From Pedobacter sp. FW305-3-2-15-E-R2A2 (GTDB lineage: Bacteria; Bacteroidota; Bacteroidia; Sphingobacteriales; Sphingobacteriaceae), in assembly GCF_038446955.1 (NCBI RefSeq), contig NZ_CP151803.1:4402001-4466000 (forward strand): a stretch of DNA of 64,000 nt, read 5' to 3'. Both the position numbers and the translations under genes were made by a program. The notes below the pieces were generated by a model. That model was not told the DNA's origin. It saw nothing but the letters and a program-made list of their open reading frames with translations, and ran no database searches. This document shows, one piece after another, positions 18,278-27,091 of this stretch; the first letter of the stretch is position 1, and each line of letters opens with the position of its first letter.

Positions 18278-18469
18278 AAATCTGAAAACTTTAAATAAAC
18301 CATTTGAAGAAAGATTCAGACTTAAATTTGATCTCTTTTTAGATAAAGGTGGGTATATACCAGGAGAAGAAGTATTCTCATTTGAGAAGGGATTTGCACA
18401 GTGCCATGATGAATTGCTGAGAAATACGATCTGCGACTGAAACCATTCAGGGATGAAGGTTCCTTTTAG
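18264..18469 (+). pseudogene. remnant of DegT/DnrJ-type sugar aminotransferase (fdtB-like)
   Basis: From ATG 18264, overlapping the end of the cupin gene, the frame reads MLPHKNLKTLNKPFEERF... then LDKGGYIPGEEVFSFEKGFA. This closely follows the N-terminus of PLP sugar aminotransferases (pattern xPxxxLxxLNxPF ... SGWYILGxExxxFExxFA). After about 50 residues the similarity stops, and the frame ends at 18440. In another frame, 18413-18469, comes IAEKYDLRLKPFRDEG, which resembles the IAxKYxLxxIEDA block about 150 residues further into such enzymes. This suggests an internal deletion plus frameshift. The PLP lysine is lost, so no active enzyme is possible. Confidence 0.7.
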
Positions 18470-18522
18470 GAAATCATAGAATAAAGAATCAATCCAACAT
18501 TATATCTGTTATTTTTGTAACG

Positions 18523-20340
18523 ATGATTAGATCATTTACCAATAAACTCCACAAGTTAAGTACCAATCTGAACCTCCTGAGGATCCTGAAACTGATTTGG
18601 TCAGCATCAAAAACATGGACTACGGTATCCATCATTTTTATTATTATAGAAAGTGCTTTGTTCTTTTCTTCTCTATACATGCTGAAGGTTTTAATTGATA
18701 CCATTTCAAAGCATGGTATCAATAATCTCCAAAATGAGTCGGAGGTGATTAAGTACCTGATTCTTGCAGCCCTATCGGCCACATTATATGCCGGAACAAA
18801 AGCGATTTCAGGATACATTACAGAAAAGCAGTCCGGAGAAGTTGGGGAATATATTGACAGCAAAATCCATGAAAGTGCCATTGGCCTTGACCTGTCTTTT
18901 TATGAAAGCCCGGAGTATTTCGACATTCTGAAACGGGCCAGGGATATGGGCACCGACCGTCCTAATCTTATTGTATTCACGATTGTCGATATCGCCAAGA
19001 ATACGATCAGTCTGATCGTCATTGGCTCCATGCTGGTTTCCATTGACTGGCGGTTATTTCCAATCCTCGCGATCTTCGTGATTCCTACCTTATGGGTGCG
19101 TATTAATTTCGCCAACAGTCAAAATATACTTCGCATTGCACAAACTGCGCTGGAGAGAAAATCCGGCTATATGAGTACTTTACTTACCTCTGATGTCCAC
19201 GCAAAAGAAATCAGGAGCTTCGGACTTGGCGCCCATTTAAGAAAAATATACACCAGCATCCGGCTGGACCTTCTGGCTGGAAAACTTAGGATCAGCAAAC
19301 ACCGTACGTATAAAGAGTTGATGACATCCACCATTGCTGCAATGGGCTTTTTTTCCTGTATTGCTTATATCGCAATTGGCAGTATCCATGGAACAACAAG
19401 TGTTGGAGATATCACCCTGTTTCTCGTCGCCTTTCCTCAGTCTTTTAATGTTTTACAGGGATTGTCTACCAGTATTTCCACCCTTTATCAGAATAATATT
19501 TTTGTAAAAAGCATTTTTGAACTCTTTGATCTGAAGAGCAGCTTACCGGAAAACCCTTCCCCACTGGCAATTCCCGATGCTGCTCAGATAGACTTGGAAT
19601 TAAAAGACCTCAGCTTTAGCTATCCTCATGCCGATCGGCCAACATTGTCTGACATCAACATTAAAATGCCCGCTGGTAAAATCATTGCTGTAGTTGGTAT
19701 GAATGGCGCCGGAAAATCAACGTTAATTAAACTGATGTGCAGGCTGTACGATCCTACATCGGGACAAATTACTTTAAACGGTACGGACATCAGAAATTTT
19801 GAAAGTGCTGACTATCGGAAACAAATCTGTGCAGTCTTTCAGGATTTTGGAAAATACAACGTAACTGCTGCTGACAACATCAAATTTGGAGACATTTATG
19901 GAAACAGACATCCTGATGAAATCGTTGAGGCAGCAAAAAATTCAGGCGCTGATTTATTCATCGATACGTTTCCTGCAGGATACCAAACGGTTATGGGCAG
20001 GATTTTTGAAGATGGCCATGAAGTTAGCATCGGCCAATGGCAGAAACTGGCAATTGCACGGGCATTCTATAGCAGTTCCCGATTTATTATTCTGGATGAG
20101 GCCACGAGTGCACTGGACGCCAATGCAGAGAAAATATTATTCGACTCTTTCCGCGAAAGAATAGGCAACCGTGCGGCTTTAATCATTAGCCACCGGCAAT
20201 CTGCAGTTAAACATGCGGATTATATTTATATGCTTTCCGACGGAAGAATCGTAGAGTCAGGAACACATGAAGAACTTGTTGCCCTGGCTGGACATTATCA
20301 TAAGCTGTTCAATAAAAATGCTTCACAACATAAAGTATAA
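18523..20340 (+). CDS. ABC exporter, fused permease and ATPase
   Basis: A 605-residue half-transporter of the type I exporter class. The membrane domain spans about 25-310 with six expected helices, followed by the nucleotide-binding domain: Walker A GMNGAGKST near 391-399, Q-loop VFQDFGKY, Walker B FIILDEATSALD near 525, and H-loop ISHR. The signature is VSIGQWQ instead of LSGGQ. This variant is common among peptide and lantibiotic-type exporters and should still bind ATP. It acts as a homodimer in the inner membrane. The substrate is unknown; export of the NRPS/PKS product or a glycolipid precursor is possible. TATTTTTG lies at 18510-18517, just before the start, but no TTG partner was found. 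Confidence 0.9.
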   Translation: MIRSFTNKLHKLSTNLNLLRILKLIWSASKTWTTVSIIFIIIESALFFSSLYMLKVLIDTISKHGINNLQNESEVIKYLILAALSATLYAGTKAISGYITEKQSGEVGEYIDSKIHESAIGLDLSFYESPEYFDILKRARDMGTDRPNLIVFTIVDIAKNTISLIVIGSMLVSIDWRLFPILAIFVIPTLWVRINFANSQNILRIAQTALERKSGYMSTLLTSDVHAKEIRSFGLGAHLRKIYTSIRLDLLAGKLRISKHRTYKELMTSTIAAMGFFSCIAYIAIGSIHGTTSVGDITLFLVAFPQSFNVLQGLSTSISTLYQNNIFVKSIFELFDLKSSLPENPSPLAIPDAAQIDLELKDLSFSYPHADRPTLSDINIKMPAGKIIAVVGMNGAGKSTLIKLMCRLYDPTSGQITLNGTDIRNFESADYRKQICAVFQDFGKYNVTAADNIKFGDIYGNRHPDEIVEAAKNSGADLFIDTFPAGYQTVMGRIFEDGHEVSIGQWQKLAIARAFYSSSRFIILDEATSALDANAEKILFDSFRERIGNRAALIISHRQSAVKHADYIYMLSDGRIVESGTHEELVALAGHYHKLFNKNASQHKV

Positions 20341-20354
20341 AAAAATCACCCTTG

Positions 20355-21389
20355 ATGAAAGAGCAATCCGGTACTGAACAAAGCATTCTGAAGGGTGTAA
20401 AATATCTTTATGATCACCAATACCCAAACGGGGAGTTTTGCTGCTATATCGGTAATGAAGACGAAATGAAAATGTGCATTACCCACAGTAATGTTTTTCC
20501 TACTTCCCTCATTTCCCAGTCTATTATGCATTTAAGACACCTCCCTGAAGTAAATCAGATTTTGGAAATGGCAGGAGCTTTCCTGCAGTATCAGTCTATG
20601 AGGGCCGGGGTATGGAACAATTTCACGATATTAAATCCACTTTTCCCGATTTGTCCCCCAGATGTAGACAATACTGCATGTGCCTCAAAAGTACTTCAGG
20701 AGCTAAATAAAGGATTTCAACCAAATGAGAAAATGCTATTGGCCAACAGAAACAAATCAGGTCTGTTTTATACCTGGTTTACGTTCAGGCCGAGCCTTGT
20801 TCCCATCAAAGACTTCTGGCTGCTGAACCTAAGGGCATTAAAGCGCCCGATCAGCTATTTACTTTTCTGGAGAAACACAGAAGCAGGCCGTTATGATATT
20901 GATGCAGCAGTGAATGCAAATGTATTGTTCTACCTCGGCTGGAATGAAAAAACAGCCCCGATAGTCCCCTATCTACTGGATATTATTGACAGAGAAAAAG
21001 AAGGAGATTGTGACCTTTGGTATCGCAACCCATTTATCATTTATTACTTCATTTCCAGAAATTACAAAGCCGGCATCCAGCAGCTGGAGCCCGCTAAAGA
21101 GAAAATGATAGAAAGGGTACTCAAAACAGCACAAAATAATGGCGCATTTGGAGATGGGGTGCTGGACACTGCTTTGGGTATTATTACCCTGAGTAACTGT
21201 GGTTATTATTCCCCTGTTCTGGAGGCAGCTGTTCAATACCTGATCAGCCAGCAACAGTCATCCGGCGGATGGATCAGATGGGCTGTTTATTATGGAGGAC
21301 CAAAAAAACAATTGTGTTATGGTTCGGAGGAAATGACAACCGGCTTCTGTCTGGAAGCACTCTCTCTTTATCACAAAAAAAATCCCTGA
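20355..21389 (+). CDS. terpene-cyclase-like alpha/alpha-toroid protein
   Basis: 344 residues, with the start taken at ATG 20355 just after a TTG. The repeated helical pattern and QW-type motif (QQSSGGW near 308) place it in the prenyltransferase/squalene-cyclase toroid fold. The segment PDVDNTACA near 100-108 aligns with the class II cyclase DxDDTA motif. The middle Asp, the proton donor in squalene-hopene cyclases, is kept, while the last Asp is Asn. At half the size of squalene-hopene cyclase it may be a single-barrel class II cyclase, or a toroid with another job. The gene follows the ABC exporter by 14 bases and is likely co-transcribed. Function uncertain; the fold is fairly sure. Confidence 0.65.
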   Translation: MKEQSGTEQSILKGVKYLYDHQYPNGEFCCYIGNEDEMKMCITHSNVFPTSLISQSIMHLRHLPEVNQILEMAGAFLQYQSMRAGVWNNFTILNPLFPICPPDVDNTACASKVLQELNKGFQPNEKMLLANRNKSGLFYTWFTFRPSLVPIKDFWLLNLRALKRPISYLLFWRNTEAGRYDIDAAVNANVLFYLGWNEKTAPIVPYLLDIIDREKEGDCDLWYRNPFIIYYFISRNYKAGIQQLEPAKEKMIERVLKTAQNNGAFGDGVLDTALGIITLSNCGYYSPVLEAAVQYLISQQQSSGGWIRWAVYYGGPKKQLCYGSEEMTTGFCLEALSLYHKKNP

Positions 21390-21459
21390 TCCTCATTCTC
21401 AGATTTAAATCCGGAATAAAGATCAGGGAATTATTCTCCTTTATCCAAGGATGATTTAA

Positions 21460-23025
21460 TTAAGGTTTAGCCTCTACAAACACAGGCGTTTCAGTCACTT
21501 CCATTTCAATTACTCCGTTAGCAGTTTTTACCTCTTTAACAGACATGGTATCAGATCCCGGTGTCAGTGTATAAATCAATGCGAACTTCGCATTTTGTAA
21601 ATCAAGCGTATACTTTTCTTTTCTATCCACCTCATCCGGCACCAACAGGATATACATCCTTTTATTGCCGTTCTGATAGATGTCTACTACAGGATCCTGA
21701 TTAATCGTATTAAAATAACTATAATCTCCCATCAGCTTCGTCACCTGACGAATGTAATCTGAAGCAGGTCTTCGCTTAACCCGATCTACCAATCCTGAAA
21801 ATCCAAAAGCATCTCCTGCATCTGTTCCAGGATCATTATTATCATACAACTGGTAATAAAACACTTTATCAATGCCAAGTCTCGCATATAACAATCCTAA
21901 CCTCAATAACCAGTCTGCCTGAGTAATTTCATTCGACTTTGAACCAATAGGAATTGCTCTTTGAGCGCTGCGCTCGCCAAGGTCATACCCTGTTTCTGTT
22001 GACCAAACCGGGATATTTCCCAATTCAGCACTATAGGAGGTAAAGCTATTTGCAATCTCGGTCATGTCATTTGTTTCCGGTGCAACACCCCTCTTTTTAC
22101 TTCTGAATTTAGCAAACCATCCCGTATAATCATTTGAATACATATGGTAATTGATCACATCAAAGCACAAATCCACCTTACCATCCTTTTTAACACCTCT
22201 ATTTATCTTGCACCATTCTACCATTCTTTTGACGAACTCTACGTTAGGCTTGGCAATTCCTCCCATCACCACAACCATCGTTGGATCAGCAGTTTTTACG
22301 CCGACCCCTTTTCCAAGTGAACCTTTATGTCCATCATAAAATGCAGATAACTGGGCGGCATATTCTTCAGGGCTTTGTTCCGCATCTTTCCCCCTCCACC
22401 ATTTATCCGGCTCGTTGCTACTTTCAATGTATTTTACATAACCAAGTCCAATCACCGGATTCGTCTCTTTAGGAACTAGTATCAAATTTTTGCTGATTTT
22501 TCTGTTTCTGCCATACCTCGCAGCAAGTTGGAATCCGGCCTTTGCAATCTCTATATAAGAAGCAGGACGGTCTCTTTTGGCGCCATGGGCTATAGGAATC
22601 AAGTCTCTTTGTCTCTTACTTGCAGGATAGGTATTTACAATCCAGCTTGGCGTCACCTGTAAATCCACAAGAACCGTCATGCTATCGCGGAAACAGTTCT
22701 GATAAATCTCATCATAACTCCATCCTCCTTCAGGTTTATGGTTGAACCTGAACACTCCTTTTTCAGGCTCTATACGCTCCCAGTCAAGAAAATGTCTAAA
22801 TCCGCTAAAATTTCTAATCCGGTTAAATTTGGTGGTATCAAAATTATAATGCGCATCATAAAAATCCCACTCAAAACCATTAATCCCGAACATGTCCTTG
22901 ATTTTTACCTTCTTATCTCTCAAGGCTTTAACCTCGGTATATTCTTTCTTATCCTGTGTACAACCAACCAGAGAGGTAAGGGCTATTAATACTATACTAC
23001 TGAAGAGTATATGGGTTCTTTTCAT
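21460..23025 (-). CDS. lipoprotein glycoside hydrolase, clan GH-A type
   Basis: A 521-residue lipoprotein: signal peptide, lipobox SLVGC with Cys22, then a TIM-barrel-like catalytic domain and a short beta-rich C-terminal domain (about 430-521). SSNEP near 202-206 fits the acid/base Glu after Asn at the end of strand 4, and WSTETGYD near 341-348 fits the nucleophile Glu at the end of strand 7, both typical of GH5/GH39-like enzymes. As a lipoprotein inside a polysaccharide locus, it could trim or turn over the exopolysaccharide at the cell surface or in the periplasm. Substrate unknown. It faces the 23.5 kb glycosyltransferase operon divergently. Confidence 0.78.
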   Translation of the reverse strand: MKRTHILFSSIVLIALTSLVGCTQDKKEYTEVKALRDKKVKIKDMFGINGFEWDFYDAHYNFDTTKFNRIRNFSGFRHFLDWERIEPEKGVFRFNHKPEGGWSYDEIYQNCFRDSMTVLVDLQVTPSWIVNTYPASKRQRDLIPIAHGAKRDRPASYIEIAKAGFQLAARYGRNRKISKNLILVPKETNPVIGLGYVKYIESSNEPDKWWRGKDAEQSPEEYAAQLSAFYDGHKGSLGKGVGVKTADPTMVVVMGGIAKPNVEFVKRMVEWCKINRGVKKDGKVDLCFDVINYHMYSNDYTGWFAKFRSKKRGVAPETNDMTEIANSFTSYSAELGNIPVWSTETGYDLGERSAQRAIPIGSKSNEITQADWLLRLGLLYARLGIDKVFYYQLYDNNDPGTDAGDAFGFSGLVDRVKRRPASDYIRQVTKLMGDYSYFNTINQDPVVDIYQNGNKRMYILLVPDEVDRKEKYTLDLQNAKFALIYTLTPGSDTMSVKEVKTANGVIEMEVTETPVFVEAKP

Positions 23026-23504
23026 ACCAGTTTATATTTGTTACTAATATAGCATCAATATCTAAAACCAGGCCAATAATTTAGCCGGCCGGTAGGATTG
23101 TGTTTAAGATCGCTATAAATAACAGGGATACGTATTTCAGCTTCATTTTAGAGAAAAATAGTTTACGCGTCAAGTTAATATTCAAACTTTGAAACAATTA
23201 AGTTCTTTTTCTTTAGATTTGTTAGATTCAAAGGGTTAGTCATACATTAACAAATCTAAACAGTGTTTTTTCTTCTCCATATTTCAAATGACTATTTGGT
23301 TGTTTAAGCATCTAAATGTGTTCAGTCAGCCAAATGATAAGGAGAATGAGATATTTATGGCTTCTGCCAGAGAACTGAAATTATTTCGTTTTCTCCGGGC
23401 TATCGACCTGATATCAATAACACTATTGTAGAAATTTTGGAAAGTATTTGCCCTTGTGAAATTGAAATTGTGCTTAATATTAAAGATCAACATCATTAAA
23501 AAAG
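23026..23504. promoter_or_regulatory. divergent intergenic region, 479 bases
   Basis: It should hold promoters for the minus-strand glycosidase and the plus-strand GT operon. A strong inverted repeat at 23212-23260 is listed separately. Between 23350 and 23499 the plus strand has a 49-codon open stretch without any Met (reads YGFCQRTEIISFSPGYRPD...), which might be the tail of a lost gene; evidence is weak. A 69-codon minus-strand frame here looks spurious. Confidence 0.4.
23212..23260. repeat. 13-bp inverted repeat, hairpin or operator
   Basis: TTTAGATTTGTTA at 23212-23224 and TAACAAATCTAAA at 23248-23260 are exact complements with a 23-base spacer. A T tract follows at 23265-23270. On the plus strand it could be an attenuator or upstream terminator before the GT operon; otherwise an operator for the divergent pair. 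Confidence 0.5.
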
Positions 23505-24674
23505 TTGAAGAACGAAGATTATAAAAAGATTGCAATCATTACTTGTTGTATAGACGATTGGGGCGGCAGTGAAGAATTATGGGCAAAAAGTATCCCAATG
23601 TTGAAAGAAGGAACGGAAATTACGCTGTATAAAAATAGCATCAACCGTTCGCACCCTGAGTTTATCAAACTGACCAATCGGCATGTTCAATTGATCGAAC
23701 TGGAACCAGAATTATCTTTCCGTCAGCGCCTGAGTCGAAAGGTCAGGCAAATGATAAAAAGAATCGGCACAAAAGATTACAGTGAAAATTACGGAATAGC
23801 CAAATTTTATGAGGAGATAAAAGCGACGAATCCTGACTTGGTGATCGTCGCTCAGGGAATCAACTTTGACGGATTGATTTACGCCTGGCAATGCAAACTA
23901 CTAAATATCCCATATGTCATCATTGCCCAGAAAGCAGTTGACTTTTACTGGCCCTATCCTACCGATAGAGACTATATGAAAGAAACATTAAAGCATGCTA
24001 AGATGTGTTTCTTTGTGTCTCAACACAACCTGCAACTGACTGAGGAACAATTTGGACTAAGGTTAAACAACAGCATGGTCGTGTACAATCCCATCAAAAC
24101 AAAAGTGAATGCACTTCCTTTTCCCGATACAGAACAGGGTTATAAACTGGCCTGTGTTGCCCGTTTATTTGTGATCGATAAAGGTCAGGATATCTTACTG
24201 CGGATCTTAAATAAGGAAAAATGGAGAGCACGCCCCATGACTGTCTCTTTCATAGGAACAGGTCTTGATGAACAAGGAATAAAGGAAATGGCGGCGCTGT
24301 TTAAGCTGGACAACGTCGAATTTATTGGCTTTCATGAAGACATTGAAAATGTATGGAAAAATTACCACGCGTTATTGCTGCCCTCAAGAAGCGAAGGACT
24401 TCCTTTATCTATGATTGAAGCCATGTCAGTTGGCCGGACAGTGATTGTAAGCAATGCAGGTGGCAACGCGGACTTCGTTACCGATGGGCTAAACGGATTC
24501 ATTTCCGAAGCAACAGAAAAAGATTTTGAATCTGCGATGGAACGTGCCTGGGAAATGCGCAAGCAATGGCAAAACATTGGAACAACAGCTTCTTTATATA
24601 TAACTAATCACTTCCCTTTATCTCCGGAAACGGATTTCGCGAATCACCTAAACAACATATTAGATGAGTTATAA
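23505..24674 (+). CDS. glycosyltransferase, GT4 family
   Basis: A 389-residue GT-B enzyme. The start is TTG at 23505; no ATG occurs in the first hundred codons that would keep the fold. The C-terminal GT4 half is clear: YKLACVARLFVIDKGQD, a central VEFIGFHEDI, and the donor-site block LLPSRSEGLPLSMIEAM (the E-x7-E motif) near 290-307, then VIVSNAGGNADFV. It transfers a sugar with retention from a nucleotide sugar, probably onto the lipid-linked repeat. It overlaps the next gene by 11 bases, so the genes of this plus-strand unit are translationally coupled. Confidence 0.87.
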   Translation: MKNEDYKKIAIITCCIDDWGGSEELWAKSIPMLKEGTEITLYKNSINRSHPEFIKLTNRHVQLIELEPELSFRQRLSRKVRQMIKRIGTKDYSENYGIAKFYEEIKATNPDLVIVAQGINFDGLIYAWQCKLLNIPYVIIAQKAVDFYWPYPTDRDYMKETLKHAKMCFFVSQHNLQLTEEQFGLRLNNSMVVYNPIKTKVNALPFPDTEQGYKLACVARLFVIDKGQDILLRILNKEKWRARPMTVSFIGTGLDEQGIKEMAALFKLDNVEFIGFHEDIENVWKNYHALLLPSRSEGLPLSMIEAMSVGRTVIVSNAGGNADFVTDGLNGFISEATEKDFESAMERAWEMRKQWQNIGTTASLYITNHFPLSPETDFANHLNNILDEL

Positions 24675-25638
24675 CCCATTAGTTTCGATTATTATCCCTA
24701 CTTACAACAGAGCCGATAAATTGACTGACGCCATTCAAAGTGCATTAAACCAAAGCTATAAAAATATCCAGATAATTGTGATTGATGACGGATCAACGGA
24801 CCACACCCGGGATCTTGTCAAAAAATACCCTGAAATAGAATATCACTGGCAAAAAAATGGTGGACAGGCAGCTGCGAGAAACTCAGGGTTACAACGGGCC
24901 AAAGGTGAAGTTGTCGCCTCACTGGATTCAGATGACATCTGGTATCCGGATTTTTTAATACGATGCGTTGAAAAACTAGAAACAGAAGGACTGGATTTTG
25001 TCTTTGCAAATTGGGACCAGGACGTAAAAGTGGGCGAAAGCTGGGATTTTCTGTCCAATGATCCTTTCTTAAAGCCACATCATAAAAACATTAAAAATCA
25101 TTGGGCAAATCTGGACGACAAAGAGTTGAGAGATCTTTTCATTAAGTCTTGTCCATCTCCTTCCTCCGCAGTTGTGATTCGTAAATCATCTATTGTTTCG
25201 GGATGGGATGAACAAATTAATATAGGTGACGACTGGTGTATGTATCTTGAAATGATCCTATCAAAAAAATGCCATGCAGCCTATACGCTCGACAGGCTCT
25301 GGAGGAAACGAATAGACGAAATCAATATCTATGATGGTAGAAAATGGAGTGAAATTCTGGAATTCCTATACATCGCTGATTTAAAAATCAAAATGGATAA
25401 GTTCAAACACCTCCTGACCAAAGATGAACTGAAAATATTGCAGCGAAGGTATATGGCTAGTCTGGTAGAACTATCGAAACACAACCTGCTGCGTGAATTC
25501 AATATCCCACATTCTTACCATTTGCTAAAACGGTCTTTTAAGATTGATGTTTCCTTTACCCTTAGAACAATTCCCAATATCTTTATGAAAGGACTGGAAG
25601 GCAAAATGAAAAAAATATTCAATAGAAAATCAAACTAA
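24664..25638 (+). CDS. glycosyltransferase, GT2 family
   Basis: A 324-residue GT2 protein: LVSIIIPTYNRADK at the N-terminus, IIVIDDGSTDHT near 36-47, GGQAAARNSGLQRAKG, the metal motif SLDSDDIWYPDF near 89-100, and a C-terminal helical part with no membrane span. Enzymes of this group add single sugars from UDP or dTDP donors. It starts inside the 3' end of the preceding GT4 gene and is followed after 19 bases by the UbiA gene, so all three read as one operon. Donor unknown. Confidence 0.88.
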   Translation: MSYNPLVSIIIPTYNRADKLTDAIQSALNQSYKNIQIIVIDDGSTDHTRDLVKKYPEIEYHWQKNGGQAAARNSGLQRAKGEVVASLDSDDIWYPDFLIRCVEKLETEGLDFVFANWDQDVKVGESWDFLSNDPFLKPHHKNIKNHWANLDDKELRDLFIKSCPSPSSAVVIRKSSIVSGWDEQINIGDDWCMYLEMILSKKCHAAYTLDRLWRKRIDEINIYDGRKWSEILEFLYIADLKIKMDKFKHLLTKDELKILQRRYMASLVELSKHNLLREFNIPHSYHLLKRSFKIDVSFTLRTIPNIFMKGLEGKMKKIFNRKSN

Positions 25639-25657
25639 ATCATTAAAAATTAACCCG

Positions 25658-26647
25658 TTGAATTTTTTAAGAATTATAAGATCTGCAGAATGGTGGGAGT
25701 ATAAATTACCTCCTTTACTGGCTATTGGTTATGCCACAGCTCTTAAAGCGGATGGCTCCTTAACCGCTGTTATCCCCCACCTTTTATTTCTACTGTTCTC
25801 TTTAATTATTGGTGCAATCTATGTGAGTATCATCAACGACATTACCGATATAAAAGTTGATGCTGCAAGCAATAAAAAAAACAGAATGGCTGGTGTAAAT
25901 CCAGCAATCAGGTGGATATTTCCAGCCATCCCCCTGCTTGCCGGCGGACTTTGTGCTTACCATCTCTATCCCGACCGGTTGTCTATTGTCCTGTATCTTA
26001 TCCCCTGGATTAGTTTCAGTCTTTATTCTATTCCACCTGTAAGGCTAAAAAACAGGGGAATATGGGGAGTCTTCGCAGATGCCTGCGGGTCACATGTTTT
26101 CACCAGTCTGCTGATGATTAGCAGCATCAGCTTCGTCACAAAACAAACCATGGACTGGCTTTGGTTCATAAGTACAGGGATATGGGCATTATGTTATGGG
26201 ATGAGAGGAATTTTATGGCATCAGTTCTATGACAGGAAAAATGATATCCAGGCAAAGATGAATACTTATGCGGTAAAAGTCGAGCCTAAGGATTTTAGGA
26301 AAAAAGAGGTCCTGATATTTATAATAGAGATGCTGGCAATTGTCATCATGTTGTTTTCGATTCAGCAAGTACTCGCTGTAGCGTTTTTATTGCTCTATCT
26401 GCTGGTTGCCTTTAGCCGATCTAAACGCCTTTTTTATGCCCCGGTCCTGATTATTGCTCCGGAAGGAAAACCTTACCATATACTCATGGCAGATTTTTAT
26501 CAGGTATTTCTTCCACTTTCTCTGTTGATTACCGCAGCAATCACGCAGCCCTATGCCTGGATCGTATTGACCGTTCATTTCATCCTGTTTCCGCAAAAAA
26601 CGCTAACGGCGCTTAAGGATTTAAAACCTTTTCTTTCTCGTAGGTAA
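25658..26647 (+). CDS. UbiA-family prenyltransferase
   Basis: A 329-residue integral membrane enzyme with about nine hydrophobic segments. The start is TTG at 25658, as there is no Met before residue 77. The two Asp-rich motifs are present: NDITDIKVD (60-68) and DRKND (192-196), along with YSIPPVRLK (123-131), as in UbiA and chlorophyll/bacteriochlorophyll synthases. The family moves a prenyl chain from its diphosphate onto an acceptor. It is only distantly like the second UbiA protein at 28546, so the acceptor probably differs. It ends the plus-strand GT4-GT2-UbiA operon and meets a convergent gene 9 bases on. Possible products are a lipid-linked sugar or a prenylated small molecule. Confidence 0.82.
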   Translation: MNFLRIIRSAEWWEYKLPPLLAIGYATALKADGSLTAVIPHLLFLLFSLIIGAIYVSIINDITDIKVDAASNKKNRMAGVNPAIRWIFPAIPLLAGGLCAYHLYPDRLSIVLYLIPWISFSLYSIPPVRLKNRGIWGVFADACGSHVFTSLLMISSISFVTKQTMDWLWFISTGIWALCYGMRGILWHQFYDRKNDIQAKMNTYAVKVEPKDFRKKEVLIFIIEMLAIVIMLFSIQQVLAVAFLLLYLLVAFSRSKRLFYAPVLIIAPEGKPYHILMADFYQVFLPLSLLITAAITQPYAWIVLTVHFILFPQKTLTALKDLKPFLSRR

Positions 26648-26656
26648 ATAACAGTA

Positions 26657-27088
26657 TTAAGGCTCGCCAACCTGATCCGCAGGGTAAAGCGCAAAAGAAA
26701 AGGGATTAGGTACAGGACTTTTATAAGGGCTATACAAACCCAGATAATGAACCGTCTTGCGCTCATCTGTTTTATTTATAAAAAAATCACTGGACAAAAG
26801 ATAATATTTTATCAGTTCAAGAATCTGATCTGATTTTTCCCAATTGAAATTCAAATAATACATCGTTTTCCATTTAAGCCTTGACACCAGGTTATTTTCC
26901 GTTGCATTAAAGTAATCGTCTACATATCGGGATACACTTCCTGGTTCCAGTTTCAAATAATTCAACTCCCGTTCAATGAGCAATTGGGCATACTGCTTTA
27001 CATCCGGAGAAAGGAGGTATAAAGATGCCGGAACCACTACACTCCCCGCTGCAAGTCCTGTTAACAATAAAAATTTCCTGCGTTTCAT
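26657..27088 (-). CDS. small Tat-signal protein paired with GMC oxidoreductase
   Basis: 143 residues, opening with a twin-arginine signal (MKRRKFLLLTGLAAGS) followed by a helical mature part. It follows the GMC oxidoreductase gene by three bases. In membrane-bound gluconate, sorbitol and fructose dehydrogenases, a small Tat-exported subunit (gluconate 2-dehydrogenase subunit 3) carries the folded flavoprotein out with it. The protein here is short and I see no firm similarity to that family, so the assignment is from layout and signal. The second GMC gene at 33957 has a clearer partner of this kind. Confidence 0.6.
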   Translation of the reverse strand: MKRRKFLLLTGLAAGSVVVPASLYLLSPDVKQYAQLLIERELNYLKLEPGSVSRYVDDYFNATENNLVSRLKWKTMYYLNFNWEKSDQILELIKYYLLSSDFFINKTDERKTVHYLGLYSPYKSPVPNPFSFALYPADQVGEP

Positions 27089-27091
27089 AAA

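Noticed and set aside
23326..23535. Minus-strand frame of 69 codons over the start of the GT4 gene
   Set aside because: It overlaps the real gene's start and has no domain or sensible spacing.
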